The translations under genes and the position numbers were made by a program. A model generated the notes under the pieces. It was not told the origin of the DNA. It made no database searches and saw only the letters and a program-made list of their open reading frames with translations. Below are positions 43,791 through 54,864 of a stretch of DNA of 64,000 nt, one piece after another (the first letter of the stretch is position 1; each line of letters starts with the position of its first letter). This stretch comes from Salvator merianae (taxonomy: Eukaryota; Chordata; Lepidosauria; Squamata; Teiidae). The DNA lies in assembly GCA_003586115.2 (NCBI GenBank), contig QVOM02000021.1, positions 14,266,185-14,330,184 on the forward strand, written 5' to 3'.

Positions 43791-44375
43791 TGTCCCAGCA
43801 AACTTTGGTCTTTGAAGAGACACTCCTCCATTGTGTTGTAAAAGGAAGAACTGCTGTTTTAAAATGGCCCTTGAAAACTGCAATTTTTTATTTGCTTGTG
43901 TGTCCATGTACACATTCCTGTGGTATTCTTTGAACCAGGACCCACAGGGCAATGGGTGTAGGTTGAGGCTCTGATTTGAGATCTTGCATTTATATATATT
44001 TGGTTGAACCATGTTTTTATCTACAGATAGTATAGATACAGTATAGATATTGAATAGGATCAAAATACAATATTGAATAGGATCAATAAAATCAAACTGT
44101 GCACTGCTGCACCTCTGTCTATCAACCCTTTAGAAGTACTATGCAGTCCACCACAGGCGCATGCTCATTTCTGCTGCTTGCTTCTTGGAGAAACTTGCTA
44201 ACTTGATTTTTGGTGGTTTTCATCTTAGCCTGTGGTAGTAACTGTATCACATTCCAGATACTGAAGCCTGTGACTCCTAAGCAGCAACGCCAAGGTCTGG
44301 AGGGTATGAAATTGGCTACCTGTCAAGGTGGGATGTGAGTGGACAGAATGAGCTGGAATGGTTAAGGAGTCAGGA
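43791..44375. other. Unassigned stretch
   Basis: There is a short tandem duplication of TATTGAATAGGATCAA near 44048-44086. No gene is recognised. Confidence 0.35.
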
Positions 44376-44741
44376 GGCCTGTTTGCACTGATCTGCTAGT
44401 GAGCAATCAGACATTCACTAGACAGGCCCATCTGCCACATCCCGGAGTGCCTCCAGCAGCTCCCAGATGTTACGAGCTGTGGACAGCTAAAACGTCACGC
44501 TCCACATCCCGATCATCATGACAATGTCTGGGCATGTGCCAGATGTTTTCATAGCCATTGCTATGGTAAGCCAGCCTGCCATGGCCGGCGATCTGTGCTT
44601 TTAAGTGATGGTGGTCCAGTTCGGGCTGCTACACACCCTTGGAGTATGGATGACAGCCTCTGTGCCTGATCCTTTTTGGCCTGGTATGGTATAACAATAC
44701 TATTCCCATGCCATACCAGGTTGTAAGGTGTGAACAGGGCC
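44376..44741. mobile_element. MITE with GGCCTGTTTGCAC ends, copy 2
   Basis: The ends are GGCCTGTTTGCACTGATCTG and GGTGTGAACAGGGCC. It matches 35273-35743 through GTGAGCAATCAGACATTCAC, CAGATGTTACGAGCTGTGG, GGTCCAGTTCGGGCTGCTAC and CATACCAGG. It lacks the CTG run. No clear target duplication is visible. Confidence 0.65.
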
Positions 44742-46250
44742 AGAGTCTTCTAAGGAGAAAGCAAGTGTTTAGACTTAGAAAACTGCAGATAGAGGGAGGA
44801 CTACTCAGGAACGGGGTTTACTTGTAAGTTGGCTGCATGGCTTGGATTTTTGGGATCCAGAGATAGAAATGCCTGTCTTACTCAGCTTCTTCGGATTAGT
44901 TGGATACTGCTGCAGGTTCTCTTGAAGTCACGAACTGCTTAGGGCCTAGCAGGCTTGAGTTTCAGCTTTTCTTTTCACCTTGTATCAAAATGCTGCATAG
45001 AACAGGAGTTGAGTAAACAATCCAAGAATCAAAGAGTTTCCTGCCGGAGGTTAAAGGCTGGGAAACAATGAGCAGGAACTCACAGGGTGTAGGAGGAAAG
45101 GAACAAGAGTTCCTTGAAGCTGCAGTATCTCAATATATCTTGACACTGAAATAAGCAGCAAACTCACCGGCTGCCATTTAAAGAGAGTTGTAGGATTGCA
45201 AAGCCTTTTTAGCAGTAAAGCGGATACATGTGAAATGGCCACTAGATGGTGTTCTAAGCCCAGTAAGAGATTCAGGACATGACACTAGCTTAATTCAAAC
45301 CTTCTAATCAGTTACTTATTCAGTTGCCCTTCATTTATACTGGAATCTTAATAGTTCCTGCCATAACTGGAATGAAAAGGAACATTTTTACTTCATTATC
45401 CTGGCAAGCTTCCTTTGCCAGTCAGAAAACAACAAAGAGCTTGAAGGGGAAGGGAGTGTTTCTCAATTGGATGAGCTTTATATAGCCAATATATTTCATG
45501 CAATATGAAATCAAATCTGACTACATGCCCAGGCATCTTGGAATGAGTTTATACCACTGTACTCTATGTTGTTTATAACTTTCTATTTTTCCAAAATGCA
45601 ATTCTATCCTTTGTGATTTTCTAAAAAATATAATTCTGTACAATATTCACCAGTCTGCAAATGAAGGACCTTTTAAAATTTTATTAAACAGATTTAGGCT
45701 ACCTAGGTGTAATATGGGCAAGTTCTGTGAACAATTGAGTACATCCTGTCTCTTAAAATAACAGAGAAAGCGTAATAGCAGCTACTTCTTGGACTGGGGC
45801 CATGTTGAAAATTTTATCCTGAAACACATGCCTGCTCATCATTTGTACAAGCTTTTCAATTCTATCAGAACTAAAATTAGGCTTCCTGTGTGATTTTTGA
45901 GATGTTGCTTGTCCTTGGACGATCTCCATCAGCACAAAAAAAAGACTGAGATAGGAAACCATTTTGCTTGAGGAACCATTTAACAGGCTGTGCAGCAAAG
46001 CTGTGTCTGGATTCTCCCATTTCCTAAGGAGTGCTGTTTTTGAAGCATCCAAATGAGAAAGCATAGATTTTAAAAACCATGAAATTATTGAATTGATGAA
46101 AGAACTGTTCAAGGATCATGTATGCATGTGTGCTGAAGACAAAGTTCATTTGGGTTAAACTTGAGATGCAGGAGGGGGTTAAAAATATTGGCATAGGAAT
46201 GTGAAGATACAGCTTGTATCTTGTTCGGCATTCATTCAAGTGACTAGGAC
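44742..46250. other. Unassigned stretch
   Basis: No gene is recognised. A 119-codon minus frame (45753-46112) has no known domain and no splice context. Confidence 0.3.
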
Positions 46251-46254
46251 TGTT

Positions 46255-46345
46255 ATATTTGTTTATTTATTAATCTCATTTTGTTCATAACCAAGACAGT
46301 GTATGAAACCTGTCATATTTAAAACAAAACACTCAATACATTTAA
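46255..46345 (-). mobile_element. Possible L2-like LINE 3' end fragment
   Basis: ATTTGTTTATTTATTAATCT with CAAGACAGTGTATGAAACC resembles a reversed LINE tail. It is short and weak. Confidence 0.25.
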
Positions 46346-46384
46346 AATATAATTTGAACTCATAGGAAATGGCCCTGAAGTTGG

Positions 46385-46560
46385 CTGTTTTCTGTGTCTT
46401 TTCAAATAGGGCCATGCTATTCGGCCTGAAGGATGTACATCCGCTAAGTCCACGCATGCGGAGGTAGTGGCAGGGTGGAAGAACAGAAGAAAGTGTTGTC
46501 AGAGTGCTTTTTCCTGCTCTGCCGTTAAAGCGTAACTGACAATGCCTGTGGTGGGATGGG
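46385..46560. repeat. Dispersed repeat shared with 61400-61545, copy 1
   Basis: TAGGGCCATGCTATTCGGCC, then GAAGAAAGTGTTGTCAGAGT, keeps order with ATAGGGCCATCTTATCCAGC and GTAAGTACTGTGAGAACACT at 61400-61545. The two copies are too far diverged to define ends. Confidence 0.5.
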
Positions 46561-47884
46561 TGCTCTCTGGGTGCAAGGACATGCAATCCTCACGCCCTTC
46601 AGCTGTTTCCATAGCACCGTTTCAGACTTGTACAGGTTCTACCTATCTACCTATCAGTTGTTTTTCAAACTGCAAAATAAGATCTTGTTTTAAAGGGGCA
46701 TTCTGTTCTGACATCAGAATCCTCAGAACACAGTGATCCGAGGTGGAGTGGTCTGATGTCAGAACATTCTGGACAGATCCACAGGGGAGGCTTCATGTAG
46801 TGGTTAACTTTAAAATCACAAAGTATTTTTTTTTTGTGATTTTTATTCATTATTATAGTGAAAAGCTGATCATTTTGCAAGGAAAGGAAGCTGGGCCTCA
46901 TTGAAACCAACAGTTTCCATAGGAAAATACTCAGAGTGATTCCTGTTTATCTGGTTTATCAGTTCAGCCTTGTTGTGCTGCTCTATCTGGTTGAAACACC
47001 TTTGCAATGTAAAGGCATCTCTCTTGTACACCTCTAACGTCCTGCTAGAAATCACACAGATATAAAACAGCATTTTTCAGGCCATTAACACTAGCATCAG
47101 CAGCACTGTTATTGTTAATATTTATTGAGTAAACATCCAGATTTACTGTTGTATTGGAGAAACTAGTGTCACACCCATACACGCACACTGTGTAGATATG
47201 CTGTCTATTTATCAGTGAGAAAGACACCATGTCTACATACAGGCATTGTCCCAGCAAACTTGCATCTCCTTCTTCAGTTTCTTCTGTGTGGTCACCATGT
47301 TATAAGAATGGTACATGCTCTGTTGACCTTCCATTGTTGCTGAGATGAACTCCAGAAGAATGGTCTAGTATCATTTGCGCTTGGATAATACTTCTGAGTT
47401 CCTGAGTAGGCATGTGCTTTGGTTTAGACTCCTCAGAAAGCCCCATTATTAGTCTCCGCAGGTGTGAACTGTTCTGGAGAGTAAAAGGAAACTTTGGCTG
47501 GTCATATTGTGCAAAAGGCCATATTTCCAGCTTAGCTTGTTTGGCTGCCTGAACTGTTCTGAGCCACTCTGGCTCAGTCTGAACCAACTCAGTGGACTTT
47601 GGACAGCCAAAGAGACCAAACCACCCAGCCAGGGAGGCAGTAGCTCAGAATGATGCCAGGGTAGATTGTGCAAAGCCTGTGCCTGGGAAACAAGATAAGG
47701 GGCATCCTGGGGCGCTGTGGAATGAGGCAGGTACATGCCGAGGGTCCCAGTCCACTGCACGTATAATATAGATACATGCGTATGAAATAGCTGTCCAGCT
47801 TATTTCTCAAAGAGAGGGAAATGGAATGTGTAATATTCTTTCCATTTTTGCCTACTTATGCATACATAATAACATCATGTACTT
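46561..47884. other. Unassigned stretch
   Basis: An inverted repeat TTCTGACATCAGA / TCTGATGTCAGAA lies at about 46704-46765. No gene is recognised. Confidence 0.35.
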
Positions 47885-47889
47885 TTCAA

Positions 47890-47935
47890 ATTAAATAATT
47901 AATTAAGTAATTAATTAATAATTAAATTAATTCTT
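47890..47935. repeat. TTAA/TAAT-rich low-complexity tract
   Basis: Repeated AATTAATT units form a mostly self-complementary stretch. Confidence 0.85.
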
Positions 47936-48599
47936 GGTAAGTATTCTTATGATTCCAGGCTTAGGGCTGGATTTCATCCTTCCCCTCCTCAGCATATTAA
48001 AACGGCTTATGCCAAGGCCAAGTTGGAGGAGGGTGAAGAAACAATTATGATTTGTATAAAAATGACATTAATTGTTTAATGGTGATAAGGTTAGCGCTGT
48101 TCAGCAAAGCATACAAAATTAATTTTGAAAACAAATATGTATATTGCAAATTGGTGTTGTGATAGTTGAAAAAATAATTATGCAGCTACTTTGGTTTGCA
48201 TAACATGGTAACATGTAAATCACTGAAATTAATATATATTATCATACTTGAATGTAAATATCATCTCTAGAGAACAAAAAGATTTATCCGCAATTAGAAA
48301 GGCCGTTATTCAGAACCTTAGTGGCAGTGAAGTGCTATATGATAATTTGTATTTCTTCCATGAAAACACCTTTTACCATCCACAAAGCCAACAAGCAGAG
48401 CTTGCATTTGGACTCCGTTTTCCATCATTTCTGCCCGCTAATGATATTATCTAGGGATAAAGAGCACTGTAATGTGAATGCTGGTAAATGGTTTCCATGG
48501 ACTTTGGCAAAGATCTTTCATCTCCTTGTTTATGTTATCCTTTTCACTAGATGCAGCAGGTAAGGATTTCACTAGGAATTGGACATGGTACAATTTTTA
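47936..48599. other. Unassigned stretch with a possible microexon
   Basis: ATGCAGCAG at 48551-48559 lies between TTATCCTTTTCACTAG and GTAAGG, so acceptor and donor signals frame a 9-base unit on the plus strand. Nothing else supports it. Confidence 0.15.
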
Positions 48600-49110
48600 G
48601 GATCTGTTTGGTCCCTTTAGACTGTGGCAGCAGGACGCCAGGTGACTGCCCATTGCTGGTACCTGACCTATAGCCCTGTATTTGTAAACTGGGAAAAACT
48701 ATCTGCAAATACAGCGTGGGCCAGAATTCTGAGTGGATGGCCTTCCACCCTGTTCCTGGCCTGGAGAAATTCAACCAGCCCAGGAGTGGTTTTCTCCACA
48801 CACCTTCTGAAGGCAGCCATTCATTTGGATGATGTCTCCTAGCCCAGCCTGACTTCAGGTCTCTAGCATTGAAGATGCATCCTGTGAACATTTCATCAGG
48901 CTCCAAAAATGATCTTAGCTGTGGATCAGACTGTAGGCCACTCCTGCTGCTGCTACCGTCCTGTGGATTCTGTCTCCAGAAACAGGCTGGGGAATGGTGA
49001 TGTGTGTTTACTCTGGATCTAGACCCTCCTGGCATGTACCAATCTTGACATGTGGATCCTACCTTTATAGGCAAAGCAATGGTCCAGCTGCTGAGCTGTG
49101 ACCCTTTCCC
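48600..49110. other. G+C-richer block, probably a DNA-transposon remnant
   Basis: The composition and the scattered inverted segments (CTGTATTTG...CAAATACAG at 48675-48714) suggest a MITE-like repeat. A 175-codon minus-strand open frame spans 48547-49074, the longest in the window, but its translation has no domain I recognise and is rich in Ser, Pro and Trp in the manner of chance frames. Confidence 0.3.
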
Positions 49111-49984
49111 TCCTAGTGGTCAGCTCAGTGGTCAGCTTTGGATAAGCATAAAATGATTTTGCTCTTTATTTTTTTTGAAAAAACTCCCAGGTTCTGATTA
49201 ACTTACCTTCCTGTTGAGTGTGGGGGTGGGTGGGGGTTAACGTGTAATTTTGGGGGGAGGAGGGTCTCCACTTATACAGTGATCCTTACCATACTGTCTT
49301 TTCATAATTTGAACAAATTGCATTTTTACATGCAATAACACATCTGTATATGGACTTGTTCCAGGCAAGCAGAATTTCTCTCTAAAATAGGCCATCAGAA
49401 ACAAGGTTAAGTATACCAAGGATCAGTCCCCTGCAGAGAGAGTTTCTTGCGTTTAGCTTTTTAGTAAGCTGAGTTGAGTTATGTCAAAGTCATTTACTGT
49501 AATAAGAGAAAGGCACAACGTCTTCTAGACAGAAATGCTGCCAAATGGTCTGAAAATAATCTACCCATCTGAGATTCTCTCTCTTGGAGTAGCTGATGCC
49601 TCCCTAATGATTATACCCCATTGAGTCAAGAAGCTACTCCATTACATAAATGAATGTTCAGCTTAAAATGGAAGAGAGCAGGCAAAACTGGGATAGATGG
49701 GGGAATATGCTGTTGCATTTTTGAATGGTTAGGGCTTATGCTTCACAAAGGACAACCCTTTTGATTAAATGGCTGTCAGAAGACAGGAAGTTCAATAGTA
49801 GGTAGTATTGTGTGGTTGACAGGCTGCCTAATTGAAGTTCAGTTTAAAGACAAAAAGTAATGAGGAGGAGCATATTCAGGGGTCTCGGAGCTTACACACA
49901 CACACACAGAGTGAACATCTAGATAGCAGAGAAACCGATATATGTGCAGTTTTAAAAAATCTAAATTACTGTATCTAAAGGAAC
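49111..49984. other. Unassigned stretch
   Basis: A short (AC)8 run lies at about 49893-49909, and a G-rich tract at 49219-49263. No gene is recognised. Confidence 0.35.
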
Positions 49985-50345
49985 ACCTCCTCCCATATAG
50001 ATCTGCCTGAACCCTAAGATCTGCCAGTGAGGTTCTCTTGGATGTTCCACCACCCATAGAAGTGAAAGCGGGGGGACATATGAGAGGGCCTACTTGGTAA
50101 TAGCCCCCATACTATGGAATAGCCTCCCCTCTGAGATACAACCTCACTGTATGCATTCAGATACCTGGTGAAGATGCATCTCTTAACCCTTGGTTTCGAC
50201 TGAAGAAATGGCCTCCCTTCCTCTTTCTGGCACATTTATTCTCCCATTTTAACTGTTTTTTAAAAAAATACTTTTATTATGACTCATCCTGAGACTCTTG
50301 GGTTTAGGGTGGGATAAAAATAGAAATAAATGAAAATAAAATAAT
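49985..50345 (+). mobile_element. L2-like LINE 3' part
   Basis: The plus strand at 50080-50130 translates to GRAYLVIAPILWNSLPSEI, the conserved end of the L2-like ORF, with a frameshift after it. The untranslated end has GACTCATCCTGAGACTCTTG and an AAATAAATGAAAATAAAAT tail. Confidence 0.65.
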
Positions 50346-50627
50346 TAATAAATACCCAGAATTTATGTAATCCTGTTTCTTTTGGCATTACAATATACAT
50401 TTCATGTTTTTTAGTCTGTTTTGAAACTGGACAGCCTATAAGATACATAAAATTAAAATGAGTATGGTGCAGATATGTATGATTGATTCCTGCAGTACTT
50501 TCATGCGTTGTTTCATGAGCCAGATCATGAGCGTCTGGTTCAGCTGTGGAGGCCACAGCTGTGAACGGGATTTCTAAGTGTTGATTCGTGTATGAACAGG
50601 CCCTGTAAATACTTTTAAATGGGAGCC

Positions 50628-50890
50628 AGCATGTGCAGTTGTTAGAACGTTGCTCTGAGACTAGGGAAAGCAGAGTCCAAATTGCCACTCAGCAAGGTAC
50701 CCAGAAAGAGAGGAGGAGAAGGCCTCTGAACCTTTCATTGCTGCATAAGAGGAATTTGCTCTTGTATGAGTGACTGTAGAGCAAGGTACCTGTAAAGCAG
50801 CGGGTTGCTAGTTCAATCCCCAGCCTCTCCTCAGAAGCAGGCAATGGTAAACCACTCCTATGTCTGCCTCTAGGCGGCACCTGAAAATAT
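50628..50890 (+). mobile_element. One or two tRNA-derived SINE fragments
   Basis: The first part, AGCCAGCATGTGCAGTTGTT with CTGAGACTAGGGAAAGCAGA, is a Sauria/MIR-type 5' piece. The second, from about 50779, has GCAAGGTACCTGTAAAGCAG, GGGTTGCTAGTTCAATCCCC (B box) and GGCAATGGTAAACCACTCCT, a tRNA-SINE body. It has no tRNA fold. Confidence 0.6.
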
Positions 50891-51289
50891 CATTATGTAA
50901 CAATATTCTGAAATAAAGTAATTCCGGAATAATTGCTTGCTGCTCAGATGGTGGCAACAGTGTGGTGCAAGAGGAGACACAATGATGCAGAATACCTGGA
51001 AGTGTGTAATTGCTGCTCCATGTTCATGTGTGAACACTATTTTAGGCCAATTTGGCACTACAGATGTGCAGTGGCCATTCCTAAGATGGCAGATTGTGTG
51101 AGCAGGCTTCCGGACAAGGTAAGTGTTCTTGCTTTTTATGTAAAACCTGGGTTGAGAGTCGATTTTCCCATGATAACATTGCAGGATATCACCCCAATAT
51201 TCTGAGGCTATGCTGAGATCACCACAGACATGTGTGGAAATCGTAACATAGTCCTGGGATAATCTTGGGTTTTACATCCTGTCTGGGTG
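50891..51289. other. Unassigned stretch with a strong isolated donor motif
   Basis: GACAAG|GTAAGTG at 51118/51119 is a consensus splice donor in a 90-codon open frame (50933-51205), but no convincing acceptor or known domain accompanies it. Confidence 0.2.
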
Positions 51290-51390
51290 TAGCCTAAATC
51301 TCTGCCTAGGAAACTGTACAGAGGTGACACACCTCAGGGGGAAGAGTGTTTCACAGCATGGGGGCCATCCCTGAAAAGGCCCTATTCCGA
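51290..51390 (-). mobile_element. L2-like LINE ORF fragment
   Basis: ACACCTCAGGGGGAAGAGTG, then GGGGGCCATCCCTGAAAAGG, is the reversed end of the L2-like ORF. Confidence 0.5.
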
Positions 51391-54049
51391 ATAATGATTA
51401 TGATGCTTGAAAAGGCTTATTGTATTCTTTTCATTCAATGTAACATGTTATTTACATAGTGCTTTATCAAATTGCTGCTGAAAGAAAAGTAGGTCGCATT
51501 CAAGATTTACTAGATGCAGTTTAAAAAAGAAAACAAAAAGTGTTTCTGAGACAGCTTAGAGGTGGTTCGCAGGTGGGATTGTCTACACGCCAGTCTGCCC
51601 TTTCCCCCTCTCGTGAACATTCTTGGCTAGAAAACATGGATTAGAAATGGCATGAGAACATGAAGGCCACATGCTAAGGCACTTCTGCATGTGAATGTAG
51701 CCATATGCTCTACAGTCACGGCAAAGAGCAAACAGACTGTCGACTGCTTCATCGCTTTACTCCTGGGCTCAGTATACTTCTTAGCAGCATGTGTTCACTG
51801 CTGTCTTAATCGCTTCTGTATTTATAGGCAGCTTTACTACAAGGGTTTCTCGTTTTAATAATGAGATAAAACCTTTGAATGCAGCCAGTGTTCTTGCTCA
51901 GGGCTGGTGTCACGCTGCAGGAAATCCCAGTTATCCTTTCTACCTTATGCTTTTGACCAAGCTCAGCACTGCCAAAGCACAGCTAGAGGAAAGGACATTC
52001 CCCCAGAGATCTCCAAGTACTTTTCTGATCAGTGCAAGGCACCTCCGGCTTTGTAGCTGTGCCTCTCTACACGCTCAGGATTTGCTTCCAGTCTTATAAA
52101 TGGCCTTTGCCTGGGATCCAATGGGGATTTCTGCCCCGGTTCGTCTACCTCAAAGGAACAACAAGAAGAGATTTCTTTTTTTGAAATCATACAGGTATCT
52201 CAACTATCTGCTATGTGTTGACACTGTTGACAGTCTAGCCTACTCATAGTTTTGTCTATCATTGGCTGTGCGTAGTAAAATGGGGGTTTCTTATCCAGTT
52301 GTAGTATCACTTGTGTTTGGATTTTTGGCATGCTTTTAGGTTTATAAATAAGCAATGTTATATGAAGTTTTGAAGATTAGTGGAAATGGATCACACTTGA
52401 ATTACCTATTTGAAGCAGCAAAACTGGCAGGTCACTGAGTTTGAAACTTCGATGATTTGTGTGAAATAGGAGGCAATAATAAGAGAATTTGATACATCTA
52501 AGACTGTGGGATCAGGGTATAATAATCATATTAGGTAACAGGATTCCTTTGCTAAATTGTTTTGTGCAAGTGAAAGGAAAAGAAAAGAAAGTTATAGATA
52601 CGGATGTTTATTCTAGACCTTTTGGGGGGAGATATGGTAGACTAAGGACAAGCTGCTGCTTGATACTGTTGGTTTTCGATTCCACTCTATTGTATAGGAA
52701 ACATGGCCAGATAGGCTGTAATGCTGTGCTTTTATACCTGGGACTAGATGCCACAGATGCCTCCCTTGCACAGAAAAATTCCCCCAGAAAAGGACTCCTT
52801 CAGAGGGGCTCAATATAATACACACCAAGGAGTCACTGTGAATTAAGCAAAAACCAAAGCAGCAAGGCAGTGGATGTCCCTTTGCTAGATTGGAGTTCAA
52901 CACAGACATTTTTTATGCTTTCAGCTGTGACAGCATCAATCATTTGCAATAGACAGCAAGAGGTAGGGAAAGGAGGAATCAACCCAGGCACTGCTTTGCT
53001 CGCTTACCACACAAACAGTGCAGGCTTTTTCAGTGGATGCCGCAACATGCGTGCCACTTGGCACAATGTGCAAGGATCTTTGGAATGAGGCCAGATATAA
53101 TAAATAAACAGGCAGACTTGGGCCCCTCCCAAGGATCGTAAGCTTCCATTCACTTCTCATGAAAATTCACACAATCCTGAATGTTAACAGATGCCTCCAA
53201 GTGTAGTTCTCACACCATGTGTTCTGAAGAAAACCCCACAAAATCCCATGGGGCTTCCCAGAAAGGAGAGGTTAGGATAGCCTCAGTGGCTGATGGCATT
53301 CTCATGTAGGAAACATTCTACTCCGAGAGATGTAACTTTCTGGGTTTTTAGAGCTTGTTACAGATTACTGGGAAATTTAAATGGTTCTTAATTTTTCATA
53401 GCTAAATTTAGTTTAAAGTTCATTTCATGATTAAAAGTGGGAATTCGTGAGTTGGAATTTTTGTACATTTCACCAATGGCAGTTTTGGTATTTTTGTCTC
53501 CTCTGTCCTTTAGCTTATGTTTCAAAAACTATGGCAGACTGTTGCAGTACTTTGCTGTAACTCAAGAATACTGCCTCTGTCACTTGACAGTTCTGCCTGC
53601 GTCACTGAAATATCTGTTGACAGTGTCAATATCCATAAATTTCTAAATATTAACACATTGTAATAGTTATTTCCAAGTTTTCAGAGCCGTTTTACTCTCT
53701 GGTTTGCAGCTTCGGTGCATTCTGAGGTCAAGAGAAGGGCAGAAGTGCTTGTACCTTGCATCCCATAGAATCCTTGAGAAACTAATTGGCAAGAGATCTG
53801 TTTTTGCATTAAAGAAGTGGCACTCATACGTTGCTATGTACCTCCTGTCCTTTAAGAGACAAATTGTGACCCCAGAGAAGCCGGCGCACAGTAGTACTGT
53901 TCAGGGCAGTCTTCTTGAGTGGGTAGGAGGCTGTTTTCAGGAGTAGAAAAGGGGAAAAGGGACACCTTTTCCTTCCCTTCTCCCCAGACTGAAGTCTGCC
54001 AGCTGTACTGAATTAGTGACATGGAATGTGGGGCTATTAGCCGGAAGGG
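51391..54049. other. Unassigned stretch
   Basis: No gene is recognised in this 2.6 kb. Open frames of about 100 codons at 51791, 52489 and 52613 have no known domain. An 80-codon frame at 53704-53946 follows a TTTACTCTCTGGTTTGCAG acceptor-like sequence but has no good donor. Confidence 0.3.
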
Positions 54050-54400
54050 GAGAACGTTTATTTAGAAGACTTTTTATAACCACATTCACAGGGCAGGGAA
54101 CAGAATGACCTAAAATAAGAACAAGGAAGGAAGGAGGGAGGGAAGAGCAAACAGAATAGAATGGAAGGAATAGAAAATCACAAAATAACCACCAAAGGCC
54201 TGTATGAACAAGTTTGTTTTCGCTAGACACCAAAATGTATTCAAAGTTGGTACCTTGTGTTCTCCAAGGGGAGGCTGTTCCGAAGCTTGGTAGCCACCAA
54301 AAAGAAGATTCTCCTACTAGCTGCTAATCCATGTCCATCCTCTACAGATGAAACTATTAAGATCTGCCACTGATCTTAATTGAAGAGCAGGATTGCATGG
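54050..54400 (-). mobile_element. L2-like LINE fragment
   Basis: GTACCTTGTGTTCTCCAAGG, GGAGGCTGTTCCGAAGCTTG and GTAGCCACCAAAAAGAAGAT are the reversed end of the ORF. Upstream ORF parts (CTGATCTTAATTGAAGAG) follow to the right. A GGAAGGAAGGAGGGAGGGAA tract lies at 54125-54145. Confidence 0.5.
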
Positions 54401-54445
54401 GAGAAGGTGCTTTGAAGATTGGACTATTCTTCATATGGCGAGACT

Positions 54446-54566
54446 GTTAAGGGACGGATGTAGCTCAGTGCTAAAGCACCCAGTTTTATGCCAAAGGTCC
54501 AAGGTTCACCGCCTGGCAACTCCTGGAAGAAGGCAATCCAACCATTCCTTACTGCTGCCAAGAGAA
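54446..54566 (+). mobile_element. tRNA-derived SINE
   Basis: GGACGGATGTAGCTCAGTGC (A box), GGTCCAAGGTTCACCGCCTG (B box) and GGAAGAAGGCAATCCAACCA are a tRNA-SINE body. The right side is cut by the CR1 insertion at 54594. Confidence 0.65.
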
Positions 54567-54570
54567 CTGC

Positions 54571-54596
54571 ATTGATGAGTGCAATTGATGAGTGCA
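54571..54596 (+). repeat. 13-base tandem duplication at a CR1 junction
   Basis: ATTGATGAGTGCA occurs twice in tandem, perfect, directly where the CR1 begins. Confidence 0.9.
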
Positions 54597-54864
54597 CAAG
54601 AAGGAAGGACTAGAAACAATGGGATGAAAATTCAAGGGAGTAGATACAGGCTAGATATTAGGAAAAACTTTCTGACCGTAAGGGCAATCAGTCACTGGAA
54701 CAGGTTACCACAGGAGGTGGTGGGCTCTCCTTCGCTGGAGATCTTCAAGGAAAGGCTGGGGAGATATCTGTCTGGGATGCTTTAGTGAATCCTGCAATGA
54801 GCAGGGGGTTGGACTCGATGACCCTGGAGGTCCCTTCCAACTCTATGATTCTATGAGTCTATGA
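54594..54864 (+). mobile_element. CR1 3' end, inserted in a SINE
   Basis: The plus strand keeps an open frame to a stop at 54785, with GRTRNNGMKIQGSRYRLDIR and ISHWNRLPQEVVGSPSLEIF, the C-terminus of CR1 ORF2. It then has GGGGGTTGGACTCGATGACC and the ATTCTATG tail. GAACTGCATTGATGAG before it (54565) and GAACTGCACTGAGAAG after it (54868) look like the two halves of a target duplication. Confidence 0.9.

Noticed and set aside
48547..49074. A 175-codon minus-strand open frame, the longest in the window
   Set aside because: The translation matches no family I know, has no splice or promoter context, and lies in a G+C-richer repeat-like block where long chance frames are expected.
50933..51205. 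An exon ending at GACAAG|GTAAGTG
   Set aside because: The donor is excellent, but no acceptor with a pyrimidine tract precedes the open frame and the protein is unrecognised.
53704..53946. An internal exon after TTTACTCTCTGGTTTGCAG
   Set aside because: Joined to the candidate exon at 15 kb it gives a stop after a few codons, and it lacks a good donor.
54446..54520. A tRNA gene, suggested by the A and B boxes
   Set aside because: The sequence cannot be folded into a cloverleaf with paired acceptor ends and continues into a SINE body. The same holds for 50779-50890, 22975-23125 and 63390-63590.
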